Assembly (NCBI GenBank): GCA_964488535.1
Contig: CAZAUT010000018.1
Coordinates: forward strand, 1 to 34,621
Direction of reading: 5' to 3'
Length of the DNA stretch: 34,621 nucleotides
Origin: GWB1-38-13 sp964488535
Lineage (GTDB): Bacteria; Patescibacteriota; Microgenomatia; UBA8517
In this document: positions 8,713 through 15,941 of the stretch, piece by piece
Numbering within the stretch: the stretch's first letter is position 1
Layout: the number at the start of each line of letters is the position of its first letter
Notes under the pieces: model-generated
Databases searched by the model: none
What the model was told of the DNA's origin: nothing
What the model saw: only the letters and a program-made list of their open reading frames with translations
Program-made: the position numbers and the translations under genes

Positions 8713-10378
8713 ATCTTTTAAAAACCACCGTATTATTTCGCCAATCGTTTTGGCTGTCATAACAATACCCGTTATATTACCGCTTCTAAACAAAGGCTTC
8801 TTTCATTTTTCGGATGAAGTGCATATTGCTCACTTCTACCAAATGTATAAATCTTTCCTTTCGTCGCAAGTTCCCCCGAGGATGGCACCCGACATGAGTT
8901 ACGGGTTCGGATACCCACTGTTTAACTACTACTATGTTTTGCCTTACTATATCGGAGTTTTACTATATTTTATATTCGGATCGTTCATTTTTTCCTATAA
9001 ATTTATATTGATTTCGGCGACATTTCTTTCCGGTTTATTCATGTATTTATTCTTAATAAAGAAGGGATCGTTTTTCCAGGCTTTAACCGGAACTGTTGTT
9101 TACTTGTATCTTCCTTACAGGGCAGTTGATCTGTATGTGAGAGGAGCTTTAGGGGAAATATTTGCTTTTATGTTTTTCCCATTGATGGGAATTCTTTTAT
9201 ACAATTTATCGGAAAAAGTAAATTTTGCGAGGATTGGAATGCTGTCTGTGGTTTTGGCATTATTTATTCTTTCCCACAATTTATCACCCTTTATGATATT
9301 GCCGTGGTTTACGGTTTATTATTTTATTCTTAATAAGAATAGCTGCCAAGGGATTTTCGGTTTTATGTTTGCATTACTCATCGGTGTTTTAGGGGCTTCA
9401 TATTGGCTTTTTCCGGCTGTTATTGAAAGTAAATTGCTCGAAAACACAGCGGTGTTTAATTTTTATGACCACTATCCTTTTATTAGGCAGTTATTTTATT
9501 CAAAATGGGGGTATGGGGCTTCTTTACCCGGGCCTAACGACGACATTTCATTTCAGGTTGGACTCTCAAATTGGATGCTTATCATTTCCGGACTTTATAT
9601 AAGTACGCGCAAAATAGTTAAAAACAATAAACGCGTTTTGGTTTTTACCTTACTTACCATATCAATATTATTTTTCATGATGAATATCAGATCAACCAAA
9701 GTCTGGGAAATACTTGGAATTGCGAACTACATTCAATTTCCATGGCGATTACTGCTTTTAACCGGTTTTCTTTCTTCATACCTTGTTATTTATGTAAATA
9801 ACAAAATTTTATTGATAATATTATTTCTTCTATCATTTGCAAACGTCATATATTTTAAGCCTAACGGTTATTTTCATCCGGATGATAATTATTTTCTTAA
9901 GCGTTATTTTGCCAACCAAACGATCGAGGGCGAAACAGAATCGATTTCTTCTCAATATCCCGCCTGGCTTGAAAATTATGCTGTTCTTCCAAAGTGGGTT
10001 GAAAAAAGGGCAGACTTCCTTCCTGCCGAAAGAATTTATTCCGATTACATCACCGTTAAAGATTATAAAAGATATAATTATGTTGAGTACTCGGCATTTT
10101 TGAAGAATGAAGAAGATGCAATTTTAAATACAAATATATATTACTTTCCGGGTTGGTACGCATACCTAAACGGTAAGAGTATAAAACCTTTAATCGAAGA
10201 ACCATACGGAACAATGGCCTATGTTATTCCAAAAGGAAGCGGGCAGTTTAAAATTAAGTGGCAGGAGACACCATTAAGAAAGTTTTTTGATTATGTGTCC
10301 GTTGCTGCGATTGGTTCTGCATCTGTGTTTATTTTAATTCCTTTTCTAAGAAGATTTAATAATGAAACAACCGGCTAA
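8696..10378 (+). CDS. PTPS-related integral membrane protein (PF10131-like), copy 2
   Basis: A 560-residue paralogue of the preceding gene, starting 17 bases inside it. It repeats the same landmarks in order: an acidic early loop FSDEVHIAHFYQMYKS, the aromatic loop YGFGYPLFNYYYVLPYY, YVRGALGEIFAF, and WGYGASLPGPNDDISF, followed by a soluble C-terminal region rich in Tyr and Trp. The repeated W-G-Y-G...G-P-N-D-D loop in both copies is a good candidate for the active site of this poorly known family. The overlap at both ends puts it in the same transcription unit as its neighbours. The general role is probably in glycan transfer at the outer membrane face; substrate unknown. Confidence 0.75.
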   Translation: MKNFAKSFKNHRIISPIVLAVITIPVILPLLNKGFFHFSDEVHIAHFYQMYKSFLSSQVPPRMAPDMSYGFGYPLFNYYYVLPYYIGVLLYFIFGSFIFSYKFILISATFLSGLFMYLFLIKKGSFFQALTGTVVYLYLPYRAVDLYVRGALGEIFAFMFFPLMGILLYNLSEKVNFARIGMLSVVLALFILSHNLSPFMILPWFTVYYFILNKNSCQGIFGFMFALLIGVLGASYWLFPAVIESKLLENTAVFNFYDHYPFIRQLFYSKWGYGASLPGPNDDISFQVGLSNWMLIISGLYISTRKIVKNNKRVLVFTLLTISILFFMMNIRSTKVWEILGIANYIQFPWRLLLLTGFLSSYLVIYVNNKILLIILFLLSFANVIYFKPNGYFHPDDNYFLKRYFANQTIEGETESISSQYPAWLENYAVLPKWVEKRADFLPAERIYSDYITVKDYKRYNYVEYSAFLKNEEDAILNTNIYYFPGWYAYLNGKSIKPLIEEPYGTMAYVIPKGSGQFKIKWQETPLRKFFDYVSVAAIGSASVFILIPFLRRFNNETTG

Positions 10379-12182
10379 ATACAATATGAGCGGAATTATT
10401 TTATTTTTGATAGTTATTTCTGCCTTTTTTCTTCGGATTTATAATCTATCAAATCTTCCGCCGGCACTAAATTGGGATGAGATATCGCTTGGGTACAATG
10501 CATATTCAATATTAACTACGGGCAGGGATGAATGGGGGAAATTTTTGCCGGTAATCTTTCAGGCGTATGGAGACTATAAACTTCCCGTATATGTTTATAC
10601 TCTTGTACCGTTTGTAAAAATATTCGGACTAAACGAATTTGCCATCAGAATTCCGAGTGTACTGGCGGGAACATTGTCGGTGTTGCTTACATATTTGATT
10701 GTATATCAGTTGGGTAGACGCGATCTCCGGTCCGGAGGGGGTTTAAATCCGGAGGAATCTACGCGCAATTATTCGCAAATTAACTCGAATTCTTCTTCCC
10801 GTTTACCGGTTACCGATCACCAAGCACTCGCTTTGTTTTCCGCCCTTCTCGTGGCCATCGAACCGTGGAGTTTTTTTCTTTCCCGTCCGGCCTTTGAAGC
10901 CAATCTTGCTCTCTGTTTCTTCCTTACCGGTTTCTACTTTTTCCTTCGATCCCAATATGCTATATACAATATACTATATACAATATTCTTCTTTGGCCTT
11001 TCCGTTTGGACATACAACTCCTATCGTATCTTTACCCCACTTTTTATGACACTGTTAATAATACTTTATCGGAAAGAAATACGATTGATATTTGATAAGA
11101 GACCTAAGCTTTCTACTTTCTACTTACTACTTACTACTGTCTTATTTCTTCCCATGTTTTACCAACTTTTCCTGGGTGTTGGTCAGGAGCGCTACAGGAA
11201 GGTGGCAATTATTGACGATGGAGCCGTATCGCAAATAGTTTCCTTAAGGGAAAAATATCATTTTCCTGTCGCAGCCGAAAGAGCCTTATTTAACAGACCT
11301 TCCTATTTTATCTACCATTTTGGTAAAAATGTCGTCTGTCACTTTTCAATTAAATATCTGTTTACGGAAGGGGGGAGTAATTACCAGTTTAGTGTTCCCG
11401 GGTTTGGTGTGCTTTATATAATAAATGCGTTATTTTTAATAATCGGAATAATATATTTAATAAAACAAAAAAGCAGAATTTCAATTCTGCTTTTGGGATG
11501 GTGGATATTGGGTGCCATTCCCTCATCTCTCACACGGGAAGCCCCTCACGTATTAAGAAGTATTACAATTCTTCCCGCCCCGATGATTATTACCGCGGTT
11601 GGAATTGTACATCTATTTAAGATATTTACGAATCCATCTTTCGTATCCCGTATCCCTTATCCCGTATTGCTTACGCGTCTTTTGACAGCGCTTTACATTA
11701 TAAGTTTGGTAATAAGTGTTCGATTATATATTACAAACTACTTTACACAATATCGGAGTGCGTATTCTTGGAGCTGGCAGTACGGATACAAGCAAGCGGT
11801 TGAGTATATAAATAAGAACTACGGGCAGTACGATAAGATTGTTTTTACAAAAAAGTATGGCGAACCTCACGAGTTTGTTCTTTTTTTCACAAGGTGGTAT
11901 CCGGTGAGGTATATTTCCGATAAAAACCTTATCCGCTTTGAACAATCTGATTGGTTCTGGGTAGACCGTTTCGACAAATATTATTTTGTCAACGACTGGG
12001 ATATTCCGACTGAAGAATGGCAGCCTTTTATTTTGGAAAGTCGTCGTGAGGATGTCGACTGCAGAAAAATCAAATGCCTGCTTGTTACAAGCCCCGGCAA
12101 TGTTCCTAAAACGTGGAAATTTTTGAAAAGTATAAGCTTTCTTGATGGAAGCGTAGCATACGAAATATACGATAATAAATAA
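10362..12182 (+). CDS. GT-C membrane glycosyltransferase (GT39/ArnT-like), paralogue 3
   Basis: A 606-residue paralogue with the loop NWDEISLGYNAY (D39-E40) after helix one, and EPWSFFLSRPAFEANL where the other copies have PWH; the His is replaced by Ser here. The loop between about residues 117 and 155 is long, Asn/Ser-rich and encoded by repeat-like DNA (10712-10830). Three 7-bp tracts occur further on (10953, 11110, 11642) and an almost perfect terminator-like hairpin lies in the coding sequence at 11469-11494. The soluble C-terminal tail is about 150 residues. It overlaps the gene upstream by 17 bases and is followed by a 35-base gap made of heptads. It is the copy richest in inserted sequence but still reads open throughout. 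Confidence 0.83.
   Translation: MKQPAKYNMSGIILFLIVISAFFLRIYNLSNLPPALNWDEISLGYNAYSILTTGRDEWGKFLPVIFQAYGDYKLPVYVYTLVPFVKIFGLNEFAIRIPSVLAGTLSVLLTYLIVYQLGRRDLRSGGGLNPEESTRNYSQINSNSSSRLPVTDHQALALFSALLVAIEPWSFFLSRPAFEANLALCFFLTGFYFFLRSQYAIYNILYTIFFFGLSVWTYNSYRIFTPLFMTLLIILYRKEIRLIFDKRPKLSTFYLLLTTVLFLPMFYQLFLGVGQERYRKVAIIDDGAVSQIVSLREKYHFPVAAERALFNRPSYFIYHFGKNVVCHFSIKYLFTEGGSNYQFSVPGFGVLYIINALFLIIGIIYLIKQKSRISILLLGWWILGAIPSSLTREAPHVLRSITILPAPMIITAVGIVHLFKIFTNPSFVSRIPYPVLLTRLLTALYIISLVISVRLYITNYFTQYRSAYSWSWQYGYKQAVEYINKNYGQYDKIVFTKKYGEPHEFVLFFTRWYPVRYISDKNLIRFEQSDWFWVDRFDKYYFVNDWDIPTEEWQPFILESRREDVDCRKIKCLLVTSPGNVPKTWKFLKSISFLDGSVAYEIYDNK
10712..10830 (+). repeat. Repeat-like insertion in the variable loop of paralogue 3
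   Basis: This stretch encodes a polar segment (GRRDLRSGGGLNPEES, then Asn/Ser-rich) absent from the shortest paralogue at 14038. It contains the inverted CTCCGGTCCGGAG and a later TCCGGAGGA. It ends in CCCGTTTACCGG, which also ends the insertion at the same place in the paralogue at 12218 (about 12560-12650). The boundaries are approximate. Confidence 0.5.
10953..10987 (+). repeat. Heptad tract (CAATATx/CTATATA)
   Basis: Five 7-mers alternate here: CAATATG, CTATATA, CAATATA, CTATATA, CAATATT. They encode the membrane helix segment QYAIYNILYTIF in the GT-C gene. Confidence 0.7.
11110..11137 (+). repeat. Heptad tract (TTTCTAC x2, TTACTAC x2)
   Basis: Two perfect copies of TTTCTAC are followed by two of TTACTAC, encoding LSTFYLLLTT in a membrane helix. 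The reverse complement would carry in-frame stops. Confidence 0.75.
11469..11494. other. Terminator-like hairpin inside the coding sequence
   Basis: AAAAGCAGAATT (11469-11480) and AATTCTGCTTTT (11483-11494) are exact reverse complements around a two-base centre, ending in a short T run on either strand. It has the form of an intrinsic terminator but lies mid-gene, in the segment KQKSRISILLLGWW. Its effect on transcription is unknown. Confidence 0.6.
11642..11676 (+). repeat. Heptad tract (CGTATCC type)
   Basis: Five 7-mers: CGTATCC, CGTATCC, CTTATCC, CGTATTG, CTTACGC. They encode SRIPYPVLLTR. A related tract with units TCGTATC and CCATACC lies between genes at 24586-24606. Confidence 0.7.
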
Positions 12183-12216
12183 ACTCAAAACTCAAATGTC
12201 AAAAGTCAAAACTAAA
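12182..12216 (+). repeat. Intergenic heptad tract (AACTCAA type)
   Basis: The whole 35-base gap between two GT-C genes consists of five 7-mers: AACTCAA, AACTCAA, ATGTCAA, AAGTCAA, AACTAAA. It begins on the last base of the upstream stop and ends one base before the next ATG. No ribosome binding site is visible in it. Confidence 0.75.
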
Positions 12217-12217
12217 A

Positions 12218-13978
12218 ATGTTTAAAAAATTCATTATTCAGTATTCATTATTCATAATTCTTGTTCTTGCGGCCATTCTTCGTCTTTGGAATCTTTCTGG
12301 AAACCCACCTCACCTTTCCCCCGACGAGGCTTCGCTCGGTTACAATGCATATTCGATACTGAAAACCGGTCGGGACGAATACGGACAGATGTTTCCTTTG
12401 ATTTTCAAATCTTTCGGTGACTATAAACCGGGGTTGTATGTTTACCTGACTGTTCCGTTTGTGGCTTTGTTCGGGCTGAATGAATGGTCGGTGCGTCTGC
12501 CTTCGGCGATTGCGGGAATGATTGCGGTTTGGGTTTTGTACTTGATAATTAAGGAGTTCAACCAACTAGGATTATTGCGGATCAATAAAAGGATTAACGC
12601 GGATTCTTTTTCCCGTTTACCGGACGCCAAACACCAATTGCTTACGTACCTTTCCGCATTTTTGCTGGCTGTGAACCCCTGGCACGTTATGCTATCACGC
12701 GGTGCTTGGGAAGTAAATGTTTCCCTGACACTCACACTTGCCGGTATCCTATTTTTCCTTAAGGGTCTTAAGAGTCCAAAGTTTCTTATTTTCTCTTCTT
12801 TCTTTTCTGCCCTCACTTTCATTACTTACCAAGGTGCCAAACTTTCAACCGCAATTGTTATGCTCGTTCTTTTAATAACTTTTATGACAGATTTTAAGGT
12901 TATTCTTCACAAAAGACGGAAGATTTTAGTCGCCTCGCTTATTTTGGCAGCAATAATTTCTTCGCCGGCGATATTAAGTTTTTTTAGAGGACAAACCGGA
13001 CGACTTAAAGTTTTTAGTATTTTTTCGTATCCCAGATCGCATGAATATCTTCAACACATGCTTGATGGAAATAACGAGAAAATAGGTGATAACAATTATA
13101 TTCTTTTTCATGGCGAGGGCTTGAATTTTTTAAGAGGTATATTGGGCCGGTATTTTAACCATTTTTCCGGAAGGTTTTTATTTTTCGAAGGGGACTATCA
13201 AAATCCCAAACACTCTTCACCCAATCACGGAATGCTGCAGTTTTTTGATCTGTTATTAATTCCAATTGGATTAATTTGTTTAATCAGAAATAAAAATGCC
13301 TTTCCCAAGTTTGTTTTTATCTGGCTTGTTCTTTCTCCGCTGCCGGCAGCCCTCACACGGGACCAGGTTCAAGCCATCCGGGCTTACAACATGGTCATCC
13401 CCCTGACAATAATTTCAGCATTTGGGGCAGTAAAAACTATTAAACTATTTAACTATTTATCACACAGATCTGTCTTTTGGCGAAATACATTATACGTAAT
13501 ACTTTATACATTATTCACTTGTAGTTTTTTATACTTTCTTGACTCCTATTTTATTCATCTGCCGGTTCATAGTGCCAAGTATTGGAATTACGGATACAAA
13601 CAAGTAATCGAAATACTTCTTCCGATACAAGGTAATTATAAGACGATTTACTTTCAGCAAGGGTACGATCAGCCTTATATATACTATCTTTTTTATTCAA
13701 AATATGACCCCGAAAAATATCAGAACCAAGCAGAACTGTCGTATTATTTGGGCCCTGATGTCGGTTTGGTGGAAAAAACTGATAATATTAAATTTTTAAA
13801 TTGGAGTTGGCCTTACGCGACCGGTGAGGAAGGAATTCTAATTATCGGAAATTCTGTTGCAGTTCCATCGGATTTTAATCCGAAGGATTACAATCTTATT
13901 TCGGAAATAAGATATCCGGACAATTTTATGACAGCATTTAGAATCTTAGAGACGAAAACAATAAACAATAAACAATAA
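12218..13978 (+). CDS. GT-C membrane glycosyltransferase (GT39/ArnT-like), paralogue 4
   Basis: A 586-residue paralogue with SPDEASLGYNAY (D36-E37) after helix one and NPWHVMLSRGAWEVNV after the variable loop, then about ten helices and a soluble tail containing YDQPYIYYLFYSKYDP. It is closest to the next gene, at 14038, which shares GDYKPGLYVYL-like and NEWSVRLP segments. Heptad tracts lie in the first helix (12230) and in a late helix (13484). The last residues, TINNKQ, and the stop codon come from the perfect ACAATAA array at 13958-13992, so the natural C-terminus was probably rewritten by the repeat. The start ATG directly follows a heptad tract. Confidence 0.85.
   Translation: MFKKFIIQYSLFIILVLAAILRLWNLSGNPPHLSPDEASLGYNAYSILKTGRDEYGQMFPLIFKSFGDYKPGLYVYLTVPFVALFGLNEWSVRLPSAIAGMIAVWVLYLIIKEFNQLGLLRINKRINADSFSRLPDAKHQLLTYLSAFLLAVNPWHVMLSRGAWEVNVSLTLTLAGILFFLKGLKSPKFLIFSSFFSALTFITYQGAKLSTAIVMLVLLITFMTDFKVILHKRRKILVASLILAAIISSPAILSFFRGQTGRLKVFSIFSYPRSHEYLQHMLDGNNEKIGDNNYILFHGEGLNFLRGILGRYFNHFSGRFLFFEGDYQNPKHSSPNHGMLQFFDLLLIPIGLICLIRNKNAFPKFVFIWLVLSPLPAALTRDQVQAIRAYNMVIPLTIISAFGAVKTIKLFNYLSHRSVFWRNTLYVILYTLFTCSFLYFLDSYFIHLPVHSAKYWNYGYKQVIEILLPIQGNYKTIYFQQGYDQPYIYYLFYSKYDPEKYQNQAELSYYLGPDVGLVEKTDNIKFLNWSWPYATGEEGILIIGNSVAVPSDFNPKDYNLISEIRYPDNFMTAFRILETKTINNKQ
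12230..12257 (+). repeat. Heptad tract in first membrane helix (TTCATTA type)
   Basis: Four 7-mers: TTCATTA, TTCAGTA, TTCATTA, TTCATAA. They encode IQYSLFII, matching the tract and peptide at 959-986 in paralogue 1. Confidence 0.7.
13484..13518 (+). repeat. Heptad tract (AATACnT/TATACnT)
   Basis: Five 7-mers: AATACAT, TATACGT, AATACTT, TATACAT, TATTCAC. They encode NTLYVILYTLF in a late membrane helix. The same words recur at 14101-14121 and 15285-15312. Confidence 0.7.
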
Positions 13979-13992
13979 ACAATAAACAATAA
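13958..13992 (+). repeat. Perfect 7-bp array (ACAATAA x5) over a stop codon
   Basis: Five perfect copies of ACAATAA run without a gap. Read in the gene's frame one 21-base cycle gives T-I-N-N-K-Q-stop, and that TAA (13976-13978) ends the GT-C gene. Gain or loss of one unit upstream of the stop would change the frame, but the array meets a TAA in any frame within 21 bases. Confidence 0.9.
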
Positions 13993-14000
13993 ACATAGAA

Positions 14001-14036
14001 CACTCCGGGAGTGAGTGTATTCACACTCCCGGAGTG
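14001..14036. repeat. Palindromic hairpin element next to a start codon
   Basis: CACTCCGGGAGTG (14001-14013) and CACTCCCGGAGTG (14024-14036) form a perfect 13-bp stem with a 10-base loop. It ends one base before the ATG at 14038, so any ribosome site (GGAG at 14031-14034) would be buried in the stem. The same core, CAYTCCNGGAGTG, forms the hairpin inside the FAD gene at 16739-16775. It lacks a T run, so it is not a standard terminator. Confidence 0.8.
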
Positions 14037-14037
14037 A

Positions 14038-15885
14038 ATGCAACCAGACAATATGTTCAAAAAACCCTTTATACATAAGCAAAGCTTAAGATTTCGTCAA
14101 AATACTTTATACATAATACTAATTCTTTCTGCCTTCCTTCGTCTTTACAAACTCGGCAGTTACCCGGCACTTAATGCAGATGAGGCTGCAATAGGTTACA
14201 ACGCCTATTCTCTTATCGAAACAGGTAAAGACGAACATGGAAATCCCTGGCCAATTCATTTTCAATCCTTTAACGATTACAAACCGGGGTTATATGTTTA
14301 TCTCGTCATGCCGTTTGTGAAAGTACTGGGATTAAACGAATGGTCGGTCCGCCTTCCAAACGCGATCTTGGGAATTGCCGCCATATACATACTCTACCTT
14401 ATTTTAAAAATGGTAAATATAAAAATGGAAAATATAGCTGCTATGCTTCTTGCAATTTCGCCATGGCACATTCATTTCTCCCGTGGCGGTTGGGAAGTCA
14501 ACACCGCCACCTTTTTTATTCTGCTTGGGGCGTATTGTTTTTTAGGATACTTAAGAAATCGTAAGCTTCTTGGTTTTGAGCTTTCCGTTTTGAGCTTTGC
14601 GCTTTCTTTTTACACTTACCACTCTGCCCGTATTGTCACTCCGCTTTTGGTTTTAGGATTATTGGTAATTTATTGGAAAGAAATTGATGTTGGGAAGTAC
14701 TTCAAACATTTTGTAATTTGCGGACTATCGGGGTTACTTTTTATAACACCTTTAATTGTTGATTTTACAAAAAGCAACATTATTTCCCGGGCAGCAGGTG
14801 TTGGACTTTTTGCCGACTTGGGGCCGATAGAAAGAACCAACGAACAGAGAATGGAACATACTGGAATAACATCCCGCCCTATTCATAACAAATTAACTAA
14901 TTACGCACTTTCATTTCTCAAAAATTGGAACGAACACTATCATGGACTATTTCTGTTTGTTTCCGGAGATGTGATACAGCGAAGTGCGGTTCCCGAAACA
15001 GGCCAAATGTATTTGTTTGAAATGGTTACTGTACTGGTTGGTTTTGTCGTTATTATTCGCTCTCATTCCAAAATACAATATACAAAATTCTATATACTGA
15101 TTATGTATTGGTTTCTTATTGCTCCCATTCCTGCTGCCTTGACTTTTCAGTCTCCCCACGCCCTGCGTTCTCAAAACATGGTTATTCCACTAACAATCAT
15201 CAGCGCCATCGGTCTAGCATACATTATTGAACGTATTAAAAAGTTACACGTTACGCGTTACGCGTTGCTTCGTATATTTTCGCATTATACGTTATACATA
15301 ATACTTTATACATGTATCCTCTGGTCTTTCTCCCGATATCTTCACATGTATTACCGACATATGTCTGTCGAATACCCCTTTTCGTCCCAGTATGGGGTTA
15401 AAGAGTTGGTTAAATACCTTGAAACAAAAACGAACAACTCAGTCATTGTGCCTGCCCGCCCAATTGGAGGGGTAAGCGAACAAAGTGAGCGCATCCGGAA
15501 TCAAGCGGGGAAAGATTCTGGTCAAGCCCTTCGGCAAGCTCAGGACATTGCCAGAATGACAATTGGGGAAACAACTCGACATAAAAACATCGTTGTTACG
15601 GACGAATACGATCAGCCATATATTATGTTTTTGTTTTATTTAAAGTATCCGCCGGAAAGTTTTCAGAAAGATCATAAGCTGACGCCGAGGGATAGGTATG
15701 GGTTTTCAACCGTAAATAGTTTTGGAAGTTTCATTTTTAAGCCTATAAACTGGGATATGGACAAAATGTTGTATCGTGACAGCTTGATAATCGGAAGCGG
15801 TAAAGAAATTCCTGATGAAACAAATATTATCAAAAGAATTTACGGTTCCAACGGCTATTTGTATTTTAAAGTTGTTGAAAATTAA
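14038..15885 (+). CDS. GT-C membrane glycosyltransferase (GT39/ArnT-like), paralogue 5
   Basis: A 615-residue paralogue with NADEAAIGYNAY (D48-E49) and SPWHIHFSRGGWEVNT. It has the shortest version of the variable loop, which makes the insertions in the other copies easy to see. It carries four heptad tracts and, in the soluble C-terminal tail, an insertion of about 46 residues (470-516) encoded by palindromic repeat DNA; conserved sequence resumes at VVTDEYDQPYI. The start could be ATG 14038, right at the foot of a hairpin, or ATG 14053, which gives MFKKPF, similar to the MFKKFI start of paralogue 4. The first helix follows from about residue 22. The extra lengths do not break the reading frame. 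Confidence 0.84.
   Translation: MQPDNMFKKPFIHKQSLRFRQNTLYIILILSAFLRLYKLGSYPALNADEAAIGYNAYSLIETGKDEHGNPWPIHFQSFNDYKPGLYVYLVMPFVKVLGLNEWSVRLPNAILGIAAIYILYLILKMVNIKMENIAAMLLAISPWHIHFSRGGWEVNTATFFILLGAYCFLGYLRNRKLLGFELSVLSFALSFYTYHSARIVTPLLVLGLLVIYWKEIDVGKYFKHFVICGLSGLLFITPLIVDFTKSNIISRAAGVGLFADLGPIERTNEQRMEHTGITSRPIHNKLTNYALSFLKNWNEHYHGLFLFVSGDVIQRSAVPETGQMYLFEMVTVLVGFVVIIRSHSKIQYTKFYILIMYWFLIAPIPAALTFQSPHALRSQNMVIPLTIISAIGLAYIIERIKKLHVTRYALLRIFSHYTLYIILYTCILWSFSRYLHMYYRHMSVEYPFSSQYGVKELVKYLETKTNNSVIVPARPIGGVSEQSERIRNQAGKDSGQALRQAQDIARMTIGETTRHKNIVVTDEYDQPYIMFLFYLKYPPESFQKDHKLTPRDRYGFSTVNSFGSFIFKPINWDMDKMLYRDSLIIGSGKEIPDETNIIKRIYGSNGYLYFKVVEN
14101..14121 (+). repeat. Heptad tract in first membrane helix (AATACTT type)
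   Basis: Three 7-mers: AATACTT, TATACAT, AATACTA. They encode NTLYIIL at the start of the first helix. The words match the tract at 13484-13518. Confidence 0.6.
14573..14607 (+). repeat. 14-bp (2 x 7) tandem repeat in a membrane helix
   Basis: GTTTTGAGCTTTCC is followed directly by GTTTTGAGCTTTGC and a partial third unit GCTTTCT. Each is two heptads long. The encoded helix reads FELSVLSFALSF. Confidence 0.65.
15069..15096 (+). repeat. Heptad tract (CAAAATA/CAATATA)
   Basis: Four 7-mers: CAAAATA, CAATATA, CAAAATT, CTATATA. They encode SKIQYTKFYIL at the edge of a membrane helix. The words match the tract at 17775-17802 in another gene. Confidence 0.65.
15243..15312 (+). repeat. Ten-unit degenerate heptad tract
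   Basis: Ten consecutive 7-mers drift from GTTACAC and GTTACGC (twice) through GTTGCTT, CGTATAT and TTTCGCA to TTATACG, TTATACA, TAATACT, TTATACA. They encode the segment from LHVTRYALL to LYIILYT, entering a membrane helix. Confidence 0.7.
15449..15585 (+). repeat. In-frame palindromic repeat insertion in paralogue 5
   Basis: This stretch interrupts the tail domain relative to paralogue 4. It includes the hairpin arms ATTCTGG (15515-15521) and CCAGAAT (15551-15557) around CCCTTCGGCAAGCTCAGG, a word related to the repeats at 16680-16720, 18373-18468 and 28641-28690. It encodes a polar, Gln/Arg/Ser-rich segment. Confidence 0.7.
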
Positions 15886-15902
15886 CAATATTAATGTTTT
15901 CG

Positions 15903-15934
15903 GCTAGTATCGCAATATCGTAGTATCCTAATTT
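15903..15934 (+). promoter_or_regulatory. Heptad-like leader with probable -10 box (TAATTT)
   Basis: The 56-base gap before the FAD gene carries loosely periodic words (GTATCGC, AATATCG, TAGTATC). TAATTT at 15929-15934 lies 7 bases before the ATG at 15942, the same spacing as other free-standing starts in the window. No Shine-Dalgarno sequence is seen. Confidence 0.35.
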
Positions 15935-15941
15935 CATTTAT

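Noticed and set aside
9837..10103. 88-codon open frame on the + strand in another frame of a PTPS-related gene
   Set aside because: Fully inside a supported gene, no family features, no start signal.
11469..11494. Real transcription terminator for an upstream gene
   Set aside because: It lies within an intact reading frame that has conserved sequence on both sides; reported only as a structure.
11724..12188. 154-codon open frame on the - strand
   Set aside because: It lies antisense within a well-supported GT-C gene and has no recognisable motif.
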